A DNA stretch of 64,000 nt from Streptomyces griseoruber. GTDB taxonomy: Bacteria > Actinomycetota > Actinomycetes > Streptomycetales > Streptomycetaceae. The notes beneath the pieces are model-generated. The model ran no database searches and was not told the origin of the DNA. It worked only from the letters and a program-made list of their open reading frames with translations. The stretch lies in assembly GCF_001514205.1 (NCBI RefSeq), contig NZ_KQ948766.1, forward strand, positions 129,759 through 193,758, given 5' to 3'. This document shows, piece by piece, positions 18,353-27,049 of the stretch. Positions within the stretch are counted from its first letter, which is position 1, and each line of letters opens with the position of its first letter. The translations under genes and the position numbers were made by a program.

Positions 18353-18682
18353 TCAGGACTCCTGCGGAGAGACCGGGGAGACCGGGGTGACCGGCCCGGC
18401 CGTCACGTCGTGCTCGGGCACGGCCTGCCCGGAACGGATCAGATCCAGCCGTCCCAGGACCTTGGCGCGCAGGTCGGTCGGTACGTCGTCATGACCGCAG
18501 CACCGCTTGACCAGCTTCTTCACGGCCTCTTCGAGTCCGTACTTCTCCAGGCAGGGCGAGCACTCGGTGAAGTGCTGCTTGAACTTGTCGCGATCGACGT
18601 CCGGCATCTCGCTGTCGAGGAACTCGTAGAGATGATCGAGTACCTCACTGCAGTCCGTCTCGTGCGGCTCTCCGCAGCTCAT
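18353..18682 (-). CDS. rsrA: RsrA, zinc-containing redox anti-sigma factor
   Basis: A 109-aa ZAS-family anti-sigma factor that holds SigR inactive until disulfide stress oxidises it and releases zinc. The metal/redox residues match known RsrA: Cys11, His37, Cys41 and Cys44 (HFTECSPC is the HxxxCxxC core). Extra cysteines occur at position 3 and at 61-62 (KRCCGH). The start overlaps the sigR stop (ATGA), which keeps sigma and anti-sigma in ratio. I recognise the protein from S. coelicolor RsrA. Confidence 0.95.
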   Translation of the reverse strand: MSCGEPHETDCSEVLDHLYEFLDSEMPDVDRDKFKQHFTECSPCLEKYGLEEAVKKLVKRCCGHDDVPTDLRAKVLGRLDLIRSGQAVPEHDVTAGPVTPVSPVSPQES

Positions 18683-19533
18683 GAGCCCGAGCCTTTCGCT
18701 TCGTTCGAGTCCCCGGCACCGGCCGGGACCAGCCCACGCTCACGGGCGTAGTCCTCGAGCATGCCGCGCAGTTGACGGCGGCCCCGGTGCAGCCGGGACA
18801 TCACCGTACCGATGGGTGTCCCCATGATGTCCGCGATCTCCTTGTACGCAAAGCCCTCGACGTCCGCGAGGTACACGGCGATGCGGAACTCCTCCGGAAT
18901 GGCCTGAAGCGCCTCTTTCACGTCCGAGTCGGGCAGGTGGTCCAGCGCCTGCGACTCGGCGGAACGCAGACCGGTCGACATGTGCGACTCGGCGCGGGCG
19001 AGCTGCCAGTCCTCGATCTCCTCGGCCGCACTGCGCTGGGGCTCGCGCTGCTTCTTGCGGTACGAGTTGATGAAGGTGTTGGTGAGGATCCGGTACAGCC
19101 AGGCCTTGAGGTTGGTGCCCTCACGGAACTGGTGGAACGACGCGTACGCCTTGGCGTACGTCTCCTGCACCAGGTCCTCGGCGTCCGCCGGGTTGCGCGT
19201 CATGCGCAGCGCCGCCGAGTACATCTGGTCGAGGTAGTCGAGGGCGTCCCGCTCGAAGCGCGCGCTGCGCTCCGCGGACGACTCGTCGCTCGTGCCCACG
19301 CCCTGGCCCTCGGGCAGCTCCGCCTGGCCGTTGTCGGTCCCTGCGTCGGTACCGGTGACCGGACCCACCTCCTCAAGATTCAGGACGGGACCGAATCCGG
19401 TCCCACTCGAATCGGAGGATAGACGACTACCCGTGCCTGCCGCCGCTCCAAAAGGAGTGGTGGTGGCCGCGTGCAGCACCGTCCAGTCCAGGTCGGCGCG
19501 GCCGGAACGGCTCGGGCAGATGGTCGAACCCAT
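18679..19533 (-). CDS. sigR: SigR, thiol-oxidative-stress ECF sigma factor (long form SigR'; short form starts at 19368)
   Basis: Group IV sigma factor controlling thiol homeostasis. Region 2 ([33 protein letters not shown]) and region 4 ([34 protein letters not shown]) are clear. Two starts are expected. The short stable form begins at the GTG at 19368 (229 aa). The ATG at 19533 adds exactly 55 residues, matching the known thiol-induced, unstable SigR' isoform (284 aa). A SigR promoter lies upstream of 19533. Oddly, the GAGGAG before GTG 19368 directly abuts the start. rsrA is coupled downstream. Confidence 0.94.
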   Translation of the reverse strand: MGSTICPSRSGRADLDWTVLHAATTTPFGAAAGTGSRLSSDSSGTGFGPVLNLEEVGPVTGTDAGTDNGQAELPEGQGVGTSDESSAERSARFERDALDYLDQMYSAALRMTRNPADAEDLVQETYAKAYASFHQFREGTNLKAWLYRILTNTFINSYRKKQREPQRSAAEEIEDWQLARAESHMSTGLRSAESQALDHLPDSDVKEALQAIPEEFRIAVYLADVEGFAYKEIADIMGTPIGTVMSRLHRGRRQLRGMLEDYARERGLVPAGAGDSNEAKGSGS

Positions 19534-19592
19534 GCGGCGGACTTCCTCTCCCACGACATCGGTGCTGCGTGTTCAGCACTTCTGTCCGGCTC

Positions 19593-19619
19593 AACAGCGA
19601 CCCTCCGCACAACATTCCC
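19593..19619 (-). promoter_or_regulatory. SigR-dependent autoregulatory promoter (sigRp2)
   Basis: On the reverse strand GGGAAT (619 to 614 of 19.6 kb) and GTT (595 to 593) are separated by exactly 18 bases, a perfect match to the SigR consensus GGAAT-18-GTT. It lies about 60 bases upstream of the SigR' start, where autoregulation is known. Confidence 0.9.
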
Positions 19620-19625
19620 GAACCT

Positions 19626-20273
19626 TTACCCCAGTGACCCGGCCCACTGCACGACCGCGTCCGTGACGATCCCCACGGCCTCCTCCTGACCGATCTCCGC
19701 CCGCTTGGGCACGGCGAGGCCGTGGTCGGCGTACGGCACCTCGACGATCTCGTACGCCCCCTCGGGGAACTCCTCGGGCCGCCCGAACGTGTCGTTGCCG
19801 CCCTGGACGACGAGCGTGGGGACACCGGACCCCAGCAGTTCCCCGGCGCGGGACTTCTCCGGCTTGCCCGGCGGGTGCAGCGGGAAGCTGAGCGCGAGGA
19901 CCGCGTGGGCGCCGAGCTCGACCGCCGTACGGCAGGCCACGCGCGCGCCGGCGCTGCGGCCGCCGGAGACCACCGGGAGGCCGGGTTTCGCGACGGCGGG
20001 CCAGATCCCGCGCCAGCCGGCGTCGAGGGTCTTCGGCGCGGGCGCCACCTTCTTGCCGGCCACCCGCCAGGGCTGCTCGACGAGGGCGACGGTGACGCCG
20101 TGCGCGGGGAGCACCGCGGCGAGGGCCCGCAGGTCGCGCGCGTCGATGCCGCCGCCCGCGCCGTGGCTGACGGCGAGGACGAGCCGGGGCCGCCGCGCCG
20201 GGTGCCAGGTGATGCGGGCGTCGCCGGCGTCGGTGGGGACGAGTTCGGTGGTCGCTGTGCTCACTGTGCTCAC
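19626..20273 (-). CDS. Alpha/beta-hydrolase (KANL3/Tex30-type dienelactone-hydrolase-like)
   Basis: A 215-aa hydrolase fold protein. It has an N-terminal strand with SHGAGGG oxyanion-type loop, a nucleophile elbow GGRSAGARVA with Ser, the late acid region VVQGGNDTFGRPEEF, and a C-terminal catalytic His in YADHGLAVP. This layout matches the KANL3/Tex30 branch of small alpha/beta hydrolases; the substrate is unknown. The GTG at 20273 begins one base after the SRAP stop, so the two genes are probably co-translated. It ends just before the sigRp2 region. Confidence 0.83.
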   Translation of the reverse strand: MSTVSTATTELVPTDAGDARITWHPARRPRLVLAVSHGAGGGIDARDLRALAAVLPAHGVTVALVEQPWRVAGKKVAPAPKTLDAGWRGIWPAVAKPGLPVVSGGRSAGARVACRTAVELGAHAVLALSFPLHPPGKPEKSRAGELLGSGVPTLVVQGGNDTFGRPEEFPEGAYEIVEVPYADHGLAVPKRAEIGQEEAVGIVTDAVVQWAGSLG

Positions 20274-20274
20274 G

Positions 20275-21090
20275 TCAGAAGAGTGTGCCCTCCTCGGGGC
20301 CTTCCAGCTCCTTCAGCAGCTCCGGGCTGTTGTTGCGGACGTTGCTGACGGCCGTGGAGACCGGGTAGGCGCGCATCAGTCCGGGCGGCGGGGGCTCCAG
20401 CAGGGACCGCAGGTCCTCGGGGTCGGTGCGGGCCGGGTCCAGCCAGGAGTCCCAGCGGTCCGGGGTGAGCATCAGGGGCATCCGGGGGTGGATCTCGGCG
20501 AGCGCGTGGGGGCCCTCGGCGGGGGCGACGGCGAGCGGACCGGTCTCGGCCTCGGTGGTGATCACCGAGCAGGTCACCCACCAGGCCTGCGGATGGTCGT
20601 CGGGCAGGGTCCGGTCCCGCCAGAACTCGTACAGCCCGGCCATCGCGAACACCGAACCGTCGGCCGGGAGCACGAAGTAGGGCTGCTTGCGCGGTCGTTT
20701 CCGCTTCCCCTCGACCTCCAGGTCGCGCTCCTCCCTGGCGGTGACCCACTCGTAGTAGCCGTCGGCGGGCAGGATGCAGCGGCGCGAGGTGAAGGCGCGG
20801 CGGTACGACGGCTTCTCGTGCACCGTCTCGGCGCGCGCGTTGATCATCCGGGCGGCGCCCTCGGGCGACTTGGCCCAGGAGGGCACGAGCCCCCACTTCA
20901 GCTTGCGCAGCTGCCGAACCGGGCGCCGGTCGTCGGCGTCTTTCACCGGACGGTCGAGGACGGCGTAGACCTCCTTGGTCGGCGCCACGTTGTAGTCGGG
21001 TTCGAGGGTCTCCTCGGGCTCCCACTTCTCGATCTCAAAGACTCCTGCGAGATCCTCGGGCCTGCGACTCGCTGCATACCGTCCGCACAT
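20275..21090 (-). CDS. SRAP-family protein (YedK/HMCES), abasic-site DNA-protein crosslinker
   Basis: A 271-aa SOS-response-associated peptidase-fold protein. The start at 21090 is fixed by the catalytic Cys2 (MCGRYA), which forms a thiazolidine link to abasic sites in single-stranded DNA after removal of Met1. Other conserved residues are Asn34 (NVAPT), WGLVPSW (66-72), NARAET (84-89), Glu114 (GYYEW) and the late His in HPRMPLML. The family shields abasic sites at replication forks. It diverges from the M50 gene across only 50 bases. Confidence 0.92.
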   Translation of the reverse strand: MCGRYAASRRPEDLAGVFEIEKWEPEETLEPDYNVAPTKEVYAVLDRPVKDADDRRPVRQLRKLKWGLVPSWAKSPEGAARMINARAETVHEKPSYRRAFTSRRCILPADGYYEWVTAREERDLEVEGKRKRPRKQPYFVLPADGSVFAMAGLYEFWRDRTLPDDHPQAWWVTCSVITTEAETGPLAVAPAEGPHALAEIHPRMPLMLTPDRWDSWLDPARTDPEDLRSLLEPPPPGLMRAYPVSTAVSNVRNNSPELLKELEGPEEGTLF

Positions 21091-21140
21091 ACATGCCACA
21101 CTGCCAGACCCGACACGACGAGAGGGAGCCACAGCCGAAC

Positions 21141-21863
21141 ATGGAGAGCACCGCCGCCCTAGCGCTGCCCGACCTGTGGGACCGTCTCGTCGGCACCCAG
21201 CCCGACCCCGATCTGTGGGTGGTGATCGCGACGGCCGTCGCGGCTCTCGCGGTCGTCGTCCCCCACAGTCTGTGGCGAATATCCCGCAACGCGATCACGA
21301 TCGCCCACGAGGGCGGCCACGGCCTGGTCGCGCTGCTGACGGGCCGCCAGCTCACCGGGATCCGGCTGCACTCCGACACCAGCGGCCTCACGGTGAGCCG
21401 CGGCAAGCCCCACGGCCTCGGCATGATCCTCACCGCCGCCGCCGGCTACACCGCTCCCCCGCTCCTGGGCCTCGGCGGCGCGGCCCTCCTGGGCGCCGGC
21501 CGCATCACCCTCCTCCTCTGGCTGGCGACGGCCCTCCTGGTCGCGATGCTGGTGATGATCCGCAACGCCTACGGCGCCCTCACGGTCGTCCTGACCGGCG
21601 GCACCTTCCTCCTGGTCTCCTGGTTGGCGGGCCCCCAGGTCCAGGCGGCGTTCGCCTACGCGGTGGTGTGGTTCCTGCTGCTGGGGGGTGTGCGCCCGGC
21701 GTTCGAGTTGCAGGTGAAGCGCAGGCGCGGCGGCGCGGGCGACTCGGACGCGGACCAGCTGTCGCGACTGACGCATGTTCCGGCGGGCCTGTGGCTGTTC
21801 CTGTTCCACGTCGTGTCGCTGTGCGCGCTGATGGGCGGCGGACGGTGGCTGCTGGAGATGTGA
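21141..21863 (+). CDS. M50-type membrane metalloprotease
   Basis: A 240-aa multispan membrane protein of the M50B-like group. The zinc site HEGGH (56-60) lies in a hydrophobic setting, preceded by a first span (WVVIATAVAALAVVVPHSLW), and several more spans follow. Such site-2-type proteases cut within membranes, often releasing regulators, but this shorter branch lacks a PDZ domain and its substrate is unknown. The ATG at 21141 follows GAGGGAG; an earlier in-frame start at 21093 would overlap the divergent promoter. Confidence 0.82.
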   Translation: MESTAALALPDLWDRLVGTQPDPDLWVVIATAVAALAVVVPHSLWRISRNAITIAHEGGHGLVALLTGRQLTGIRLHSDTSGLTVSRGKPHGLGMILTAAAGYTAPPLLGLGGAALLGAGRITLLLWLATALLVAMLVMIRNAYGALTVVLTGGTFLLVSWLAGPQVQAAFAYAVVWFLLLGGVRPAFELQVKRRRGGAGDSDADQLSRLTHVPAGLWLFLFHVVSLCALMGGGRWLLEM

Positions 21864-21874
21864 TGAGCGCTGCC

Positions 21875-21971
21875 AGCCCCGAAGGGGCGCGTGTCACAGG
21901 GGCGCGGGGCTGTGTCGACATGCGGCTCCGCCGCGCGGGCGCGACCAGCCCCAACGGCGCCGCACCCGACA
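21875..21971. repeat. Streptomyces-type intergenic palindromic repeat
   Basis: A GC-rich, non-coding stretch with nested dyads: GGGGCTG (21906-21912) pairs with CAGCCCC (21946-21952), enclosing GCGGC-tcc-GCCGC. The wording (aggggcgcggggctgtg...gcgcgaccagccccaacggcgccgcac) is a familiar dispersed intergenic element in Streptomyces genomes. It lies between the M50 gene and aroA and may end transcription of the former. Confidence 0.65.
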
Positions 21972-21996
21972 ACGCACCGCAGACTAAAGTGGCCGC

Positions 21997-23304
21997 ATGC
22001 CCAAAACCCCGGCCCTCTGGCCCGCCCCCACCGCGAGCGAAGCCGTCGACGCGACGGTCCACGTGCCCGGGTCCAAGTCCGTCACCAACCGCGCCCTCGT
22101 CCTCGCCGCCCTCGCCTCGGAGCCCGGCTGGCTGCGCCGCCCCCTCCGCTCCCGCGACACCCTGCTGATGGCCGAGGCGCTGCGCGCGATGGGCATCGAG
22201 ATCGAAGAGGGCGTGGGTCCCGACGGCACCGGCGAGGCCTGGCGTGTGCTCCCCGCGGGCCTGCGCGGCCCGGCCACGGTGGACGTCGGCAACGCGGGCA
22301 CGGTCATGCGCTTCCTCCCCCCGGTCGCCGCCCTCGCCGACGGCGCCGTCCGCTTCGACGGCGACCCGCGTGCGTACGAGCGCCCCCTGCACGGCGTCAT
22401 CGACGCGCTGCGCGTCCTCGGCGCCCGGATCGACGACGACGGGCGGGGCGCGCTGCCGCTGACGGTGCACGGCTCGGGCGCGCTGGACGGCGGCCCGGTG
22501 GAGATCGACGCGTCCTCTTCCTCGCAGTTCGTGTCGGCGCTGCTGCTGTCGGCTCCCCGCTTCAACCAGGGCGTCGAGGTCCGGCACACCGGCTCGACAC
22601 TCCCCTCGATGCCGCACATCCGGATGACCGTGGACATGCTGCGCGCGGTCGGCGCCCAGGTGGACACCCCGGAGTCGGGCGGCGAGCCGAACGTCTGGCG
22701 GGTCACGCCGGGCGCGCTGCTGGGCCGGGACCTGACGATCGAGCCGGACCTGTCGAACGCGCAGCCGTTCCTGGCGGCGGCGCTGGTGACGGGCGGCCGG
22801 GTGCTGATCCCGGACTGGCCGGCGCGGACCACCCAGCCGGGTGACCGGCTGCGGGAGATCTTCACCGAGATGGGCGGCTCCTGCGAGCTGACGGACTACG
22901 GTCTGGTCCTCACCGGCTCGGGCGCGATCCACGGCGTGGACGTCGATCTGGGGGACGTCGGCGAGCTGACCCCGGGCATCGCGGCGGTCGCCGCGCTCGC
23001 GGACTCCCCGTCCACCCTGCGGGGCGTGGCGCATCTGCGGCTGCACGAGACGGACCGGCTGGCCGCGCTCACCAAGGAGATCAACGAGCTGGGCGGAGAC
23101 GTCACCGAGACGGCCGACGGGCTGCACATCCGCCCGCGCCCGCTGCACGGCGGGACCTTCCGTACGTACGACGACCACCGCATGGCGACCGCCGGTGCGA
23201 TCATCGGCCTGGCCGTGGCGGGAGTACAGATCGAGAACGTGGCGACGACGGCGAAGACCCTGCCGGACTTCCCCGGGCTGTGGACCGGGATGCTCGGGGT
23301 ATAG
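21997..23304 (+). CDS. aroA: 3-phosphoshikimate 1-carboxyvinyltransferase (EPSP synthase)
   Basis: A 435-aa enzyme joining shikimate-3-phosphate and phosphoenolpyruvate in aromatic amino-acid synthesis. Signatures include [10 protein letters not shown] (24-33), the PEP-binding NAGTVMRFL (99-107), [12 protein letters not shown], and the C-terminal HETDRLAAL and DHRMATAGA. The GlyAla loop NAGTVMR is of the glyphosate-sensitive class I type. No Shine-Dalgarno is visible; TAAAGT lies six bases before the ATG, fitting a leaderless transcript. rsgA follows 18 bases downstream, probably in one operon. Confidence 0.95.
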   Translation: MPKTPALWPAPTASEAVDATVHVPGSKSVTNRALVLAALASEPGWLRRPLRSRDTLLMAEALRAMGIEIEEGVGPDGTGEAWRVLPAGLRGPATVDVGNAGTVMRFLPPVAALADGAVRFDGDPRAYERPLHGVIDALRVLGARIDDDGRGALPLTVHGSGALDGGPVEIDASSSSQFVSALLLSAPRFNQGVEVRHTGSTLPSMPHIRMTVDMLRAVGAQVDTPESGGEPNVWRVTPGALLGRDLTIEPDLSNAQPFLAAALVTGGRVLIPDWPARTTQPGDRLREIFTEMGGSCELTDYGLVLTGSGAIHGVDVDLGDVGELTPGIAAVAALADSPSTLRGVAHLRLHETDRLAALTKEINELGGDVTETADGLHIRPRPLHGGTFRTYDDHRMATAGAIIGLAVAGVQIENVATTAKTLPDFPGLWTGMLGV

Positions 23305-23322
23305 GGACGGCGGGAAACAGTC

Positions 23323-24333
23323 ATGCGCCGCTACGGCAAGCACACCGACGAGGACGACATCCGCTCGCGCCCGAACCGCAAGGGCAACCGGCCGCGTACA
23401 CACATCCGCCCCAAGCACGAGGACGCCGCCGCGGGCATGGTCCTCACCGTCGACCGGGGCCGGCTGACCTGTCTGGTCGAGGACCGGATCGTCCTCGCGA
23501 TGAAGGCCCGTGAGCTGGGCCGCAAGGCGGCCGTCGTGGGTGACCGGGTCGCCCTGGTCGGCGATCTGTCCGGCCAGAAGGACACCCTCGCCCGGATCGT
23601 CCGCATCGAGGAGCGCACCTCGGTGCTGCGCCGTACCGCGGACGACGACGACCCGTTCGAGCGGGTGGTGGTCGCCAACGCCGACCAGCTCGCCGTCGTC
23701 ACGGCCCTCGCCGACCCCGAACCCCGCCCCCGGCTGATCGACCGCTGTCTGGTCGCGGCCTACGACGGCGGCCTCACCCCGCTGCTGGTGATGACGAAGT
23801 CGGACCTGGCCCCGCCGGACAAGCTGCTGGAGCTGTACGGCGACCTGGACATCCCGTACGTGGTCACCAGCCGTGAGGAGCTGGAGAACGGCGGGGCCGC
23901 GGACCGGGTGCGCGAGCTGCTGGCGGGGCGGATCACGGCGTTCGTCGGGCACTCGGGCGTCGGCAAGACCACCCTCGTCAACGCGCTGGTCCCCGAGGAG
24001 CGCCGCCGGGTGACCGGGCATGTCAACGCGGTGACCGGCCGTGGCCGCCACACCACGACCTCGGCGCTGGCGCTGCCCCTGGAGGGCACCGGCGACTGGG
24101 TGATCGACACTCCGGGGGTACGGTCCTTCGGCCTCCACCACGTCGACCCGTCCCGGGTGATCCTCGCCTTCCCCGACCTGGTGCCGGGCACCGAGGGCTG
24201 CCCGCGCGCGTGCAGTCACGACGAGCCGGACTGCGCGCTGGACGCGTGGGTGGCCGAGGGACACGCGGACCCCGCGCGGCTGTACTCGCTGCGCCGGCTG
24301 CTGGCGACGCGGGAGCGCACGGAGGGCGACTGA
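23323..24333 (+). CDS. rsgA: Ribosome small-subunit-dependent GTPase A
   Basis: A 336-aa circularly permuted GTPase that checks 30S maturation. The motifs occur in permuted order: G4 TKSD (158-161), G1 GHSGVGKT (209-216), G3 DTPG (262-265). An N-terminal OB fold binds RNA (residues about 35-105), and a C-terminal zinc knuckle has CPRACSHDEPDC. The basic, disordered N-terminus (RRYGKHTDEDDIRSRPNRKG) is typical of actinobacterial members. It follows aroA closely. Confidence 0.94.
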   Translation: MRRYGKHTDEDDIRSRPNRKGNRPRTHIRPKHEDAAAGMVLTVDRGRLTCLVEDRIVLAMKARELGRKAAVVGDRVALVGDLSGQKDTLARIVRIEERTSVLRRTADDDDPFERVVVANADQLAVVTALADPEPRPRLIDRCLVAAYDGGLTPLLVMTKSDLAPPDKLLELYGDLDIPYVVTSREELENGGAADRVRELLAGRITAFVGHSGVGKTTLVNALVPEERRRVTGHVNAVTGRGRHTTTSALALPLEGTGDWVIDTPGVRSFGLHHVDPSRVILAFPDLVPGTEGCPRACSHDEPDCALDAWVAEGHADPARLYSLRRLLATRERTEGD

Positions 24334-24430
24334 CCTCCGCGTTGTTTGTCAGGACGTGAGTCCGGTAAGTGCATAATCGCACCGAGCCGGACCGCGCGGG
24401 CGCACGAGCGGACAAACGGGAGGACAGCAC

Positions 24431-24754
24431 ATGGCGTGGCTGCTGGTCATCGTCGCGGGACTGCTCGAGACCGGTTTCGCCGTCTGCCTGAAGCTGTCCC
24501 ACGGCTTCACCCGGCTCTGGCCCACCATCGCCTTCTGCGCCTTCGCCCTCGGCAGCTTCGGTCTGCTGACGCTCTCCCTGAAGAAGCTCGACGTCGGCCC
24601 GGCGTACGCGGTGTGGACGGGCATCGGCGCGGCGGGCACCGCGATCTACGGCATGGTCTTCCTCGGCGACCTGGTGTCCACCCTGAAGATCGTCTCGATC
24701 AGCCTGGTGATCGCCGGGGTGATCGGGCTCCAGCTCTCGGGCTCGGCGCACTGA
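24431..24754 (+). CDS. SMR-family exporter, SugE/Gdx-like
   Basis: A 107-aa, four-span small multidrug resistance protein. The key glutamate in helix 1 (GLLETGF, Glu13) is present, and LKLSHGFTRL matches the SugE/Gdx branch rather than EmrE. That branch exports guanidinium ions with proton exchange. A GGGAGGACAGC ribosome site precedes the ATG. No guanidine riboswitch could be recognised upstream. The gene ends 27 bases before the convergent TetR gene, which need not be its regulator. Confidence 0.87.
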   Translation: MAWLLVIVAGLLETGFAVCLKLSHGFTRLWPTIAFCAFALGSFGLLTLSLKKLDVGPAYAVWTGIGAAGTAIYGMVFLGDLVSTLKIVSISLVIAGVIGLQLSGSAH

Positions 24755-24781
24755 GCTGGCACTGAACGACCGCTGGCCTGC

Positions 24782-25384
24782 CTACGACCGCTGGAGCGCC
24801 CCCCGCACCAGCTCGGTCACCCCGTTCTCCCCGGCCGGCGGGGCCGCCACGCAGGACAGGGCGAGCCGGACGGCGAGTTCGCAGGCGCGGGCCAGGTCGG
24901 CGGCGTCCGAGCGGGCCGCGCCGGGGCCGCCGAGCACGGCGACGGCCCGGTCCCGTACGGCACTGACGAGGTCGCCGGGCGAGGGCAGCGGTCCGTCCGC
25001 GCGCCGCTGTGCCGGGACGGCGGAGGAGGACGGCACCGCCGAGAGCGTCGGCGAGGGCAGCCGCTCGCTCCAGCAGCCGGTGAGCAGGGCCCGCAGGAGC
25101 GCGTTGCCCCGGGCCGCGGTGAAGGTCCAGCCGGCGGCGGAGACCAGCCGTTCGCGGGCGTCGCCGTGCACGGCCAGCGCCCGGTCGATCCCGGCGAGAT
25201 AGGCGTCGGCCTCCCGCCGCACCAGGGCTCTGGCCAGCCCCTCCTTGCTGCCGAACTCGTTGTACAGCGTCTGCCGGGACACCGCCGCGGTCGCCGCGAC
25301 GTCCACCATCCGCACCGCGGACCAGGGCCGCAGGTCGAGCGCCGCGTAGGCGGCGTCCAGCAGGGATTCCCGCGCTGCAGGCAT
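24782..25384 (-). CDS. TetR-family transcriptional regulator
   Basis: A 200-aa regulator. The N-terminal helix-turn-helix is clear (LDAAYAALDLRPWSAVRMVDVAATAAVSRQTLYNEFGSKEG, given here in part: AVSRQTLYNEFGSKEG), followed by a variable helical ligand domain. Two adjacent ATGs occur at 25387 and 25384; GGGAGG is five bases before the second, which I prefer. It diverges from hisN across 170 bases and converges with the SMR gene. Target and ligand are unknown. Confidence 0.85.
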   Translation of the reverse strand: MPAARESLLDAAYAALDLRPWSAVRMVDVAATAAVSRQTLYNEFGSKEGLARALVRREADAYLAGIDRALAVHGDARERLVSAAGWTFTAARGNALLRALLTGCWSERLPSPTLSAVPSSSAVPAQRRADGPLPSPGDLVSAVRDRAVAVLGGPGAARSDAADLARACELAVRLALSCVAAPPAGENGVTELVRGALQRS

Positions 25385-25554
25385 CATCGCCTCCCGGGGC
25401 GAGCGGATGCTGCCCAGGGTTGACGCGCCCGGGGGCACTGTCAAGGGTTCGCGGACGCGGCGGGGACCGGCCGACGGGGTCCCGGCCCGTCCCCGCACGT
25501 CCGGGGCGTGGTCCCCTGTGGCCTCGCCCGACCCGGCCGGATACCGTTCGTGCC

Positions 25555-26355
25555 ATGCCGGACTACCTCGACGATCTCCGTCTCGCGCACGTCCTCGCGG
25601 ACGCCGCCGACGCCGCCACCATGGACCGTTTCAAGGCCCTCGACCTCAAGGTCGAGACCAAACCGGACATGACCCCGGTGAGCGAGGCCGACAAGGCCGC
25701 CGAGGAACTGATCCGCGGCCAGCTGCAGCGCGCCCGTCCCCGGGACGCGATCCTCGGCGAGGAGTACGGACTGGAGGGCACGGGCCCGCGCCGCTGGGTG
25801 ATCGACCCGATCGACGGCACGAAGAACTACGTGCGCGGGGTGCCGGTCTGGGCGACCCTCATCTCGCTGATGGAGGCGGGAGAGGGCGGCTACCACCCGG
25901 TGGTCGGTGTCGTCTCCGCGCCGGCGCTGGGCCGCCGCTGGTGGGCCGCCAAGGGGCACGGCGCCTTCAGCGGCCGCAGCCTCGCCGCCGCGACCCGGCT
26001 GCACGTCTCCAAGGTCTCGAAGCTGTCCGACGCGTCCTTCGCGTACTCCTCGCTGACCGGCTGGGAGGAGCGCGGGAAGCTGAACGGCTTCCTGGACCTG
26101 TCCCGCGAGGTGTGGCGCACGCGCGCGTACGGCGACTTCTGGCCCTACATGATGGTCGCCGAGGGCTCGATCGACCTGTGCGCCGAGCCGGAGCTGTCCC
26201 TGTGGGACATGGCGGCCAACGCGATCGTCGTGACGGAGGCGGGCGGCACCTTCACCGGCCTCGACGGCCGCCCCGGCCCGCACAGCGGCAACGGGGCCGC
26301 GTCCAACGGCCTGCTCCACGACGAGCTGCTGGGGTATCTCGGCGAGCGGTACTGA
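25555..26355 (+). CDS. hisN: Histidinol-phosphatase, inositol-monophosphatase type
   Basis: A 266-aa member of the magnesium-dependent IMPase superfamily. Metal ligands are visible as Glu69-Glu70 (GEEYG) and DPIDGT (84-89), with the late WDMAA motif. The actinobacterial HisN branch removes phosphate from L-histidinol phosphate in histidine synthesis, and I recognise this sequence as that branch. The ATG at 25555 lacks a Shine-Dalgarno; TACCGT plus seven bases precedes it, a leaderless pattern. An upstream in-frame start would add an Arg/Pro-rich low-quality segment. Confidence 0.88.
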   Translation: MPDYLDDLRLAHVLADAADAATMDRFKALDLKVETKPDMTPVSEADKAAEELIRGQLQRARPRDAILGEEYGLEGTGPRRWVIDPIDGTKNYVRGVPVWATLISLMEAGEGGYHPVVGVVSAPALGRRWWAAKGHGAFSGRSLAAATRLHVSKVSKLSDASFAYSSLTGWEERGKLNGFLDLSREVWRTRAYGDFWPYMMVAEGSIDLCAEPELSLWDMAANAIVVTEAGGTFTGLDGRPGPHSGNGAASNGLLHDELLGYLGERY

Positions 26356-26460
26356 GAACCCACAGATGAGCGCGTGCGCCCTCAATTGACGGCACGCGCC
26401 CCCTTGTTGACTCTCGCTTTACCTGTCACGCTGACAGCACCCCCACTTGTGAACTTGTGA

Positions 26461-26480
26461 ATCCCTGCACCGGCAGGGAT
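26461..26480 (+). promoter_or_regulatory. Hairpin just upstream of the CBS-gene ribosome site
   Basis: ATCCCTGC-accg-GCAGGGAT, an 8-bp stem with a 4-base loop, ends five bases before the AGGAGG of the CBS gene. It could influence translation or be a protein site; no known riboswitch was recognised. Confidence 0.4.
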
Positions 26481-26500
26481 CGTAGGAGGTGTTCCAGCCC

Positions 26501-26890
26501 ATGCTCGTCCGAGACGCCATGAGCACGGTGGTCCTCACCATCGGCCCCGCCCACACCCTCCGCCAGGCCGCCGCCCTGATGTCCGCCCGCCGCGTCGGCG
26601 CCGCCCTCGTCCTCGATCCGGACGCCGGCATGGGCATCCTCACCGAACGGGACATCCTCAACTCCGTGGGACTGGGCCAGGACCCGGACGCCGAACGCAC
26701 CCACGCCCACACCACCAACAACGTGGTCTTCGCCGCCCCGACCTGGACCCTGGAGGAGGCGGCCCAGGCCATGGCCCACGGCGGCTTCCGTCATCTGATC
26801 GTCCTCGACGGGGGCGAACCGGCCGGGATCGTCTCGGTCCGCGACGTCATCCGCCGCTGGGCCCCGGCCCGCCGGCGCGTCCCCGCCTGA
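26501..26890 (+). CDS. Two-CBS-domain protein
   Basis: A 129-130-aa protein made only of two CBS repeats: VRDAMSTVVLTIGPAHTLRQ...GILTERDIL and VVFAAPTWTLEEAAQAM...GIVSVRDVIRRW. A CBS pair forms one Bateman module that binds adenosine nucleotides and regulates a partner. With no attached domain it probably acts as a free energy or ligand sensor; the partner is unknown. The ATG at 26501 is preferred over a GTG at 26489, which lies inside the AGGAGG ribosome site. Confidence 0.85.
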   Translation: MLVRDAMSTVVLTIGPAHTLRQAAALMSARRVGAALVLDPDAGMGILTERDILNSVGLGQDPDAERTHAHTTNNVVFAAPTWTLEEAAQAMAHGGFRHLIVLDGGEPAGIVSVRDVIRRWAPARRRVPA

Positions 26891-26961
26891 GATCGCCACC
26901 CGAGCGCGGCCCCCGGATCCACCGGGCGCACCGTGGACAGTCCCGATCCGATCATGGACAC

Positions 26962-26998
26962 TAGCCAAGTCAGACATTGTCTAAGTCAGGTATGGCTC
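26962..26998. promoter_or_regulatory. Candidate operator of the Fur-family gene
   Basis: AGACATTGTCT (26972-26982) is a perfect 5-1-5 dyad. It is flanked by two copies of AAGTCAG 16 bases apart (26967, 26983) and by outer arms AGCCA and TGGCT. The block lies about 50 bases upstream of the Fur-family start, where an autoregulatory site would be expected. Confidence 0.5.
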
Positions 26999-27049
26999 CA
27001 AAGTCACACCCGATCGGAAACTGTTCCTCCTGCTGTTAGGCTGGTGCGC

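Noticed and set aside
24334..24430. Guanidine riboswitch ahead of the SugE/Gdx-like gene
   Set aside because: A short ggac-gtga-gtcc stem is present but the loop does not match the ACGR loops of guanidine-II, and no guanidine-I/III core could be recognised.
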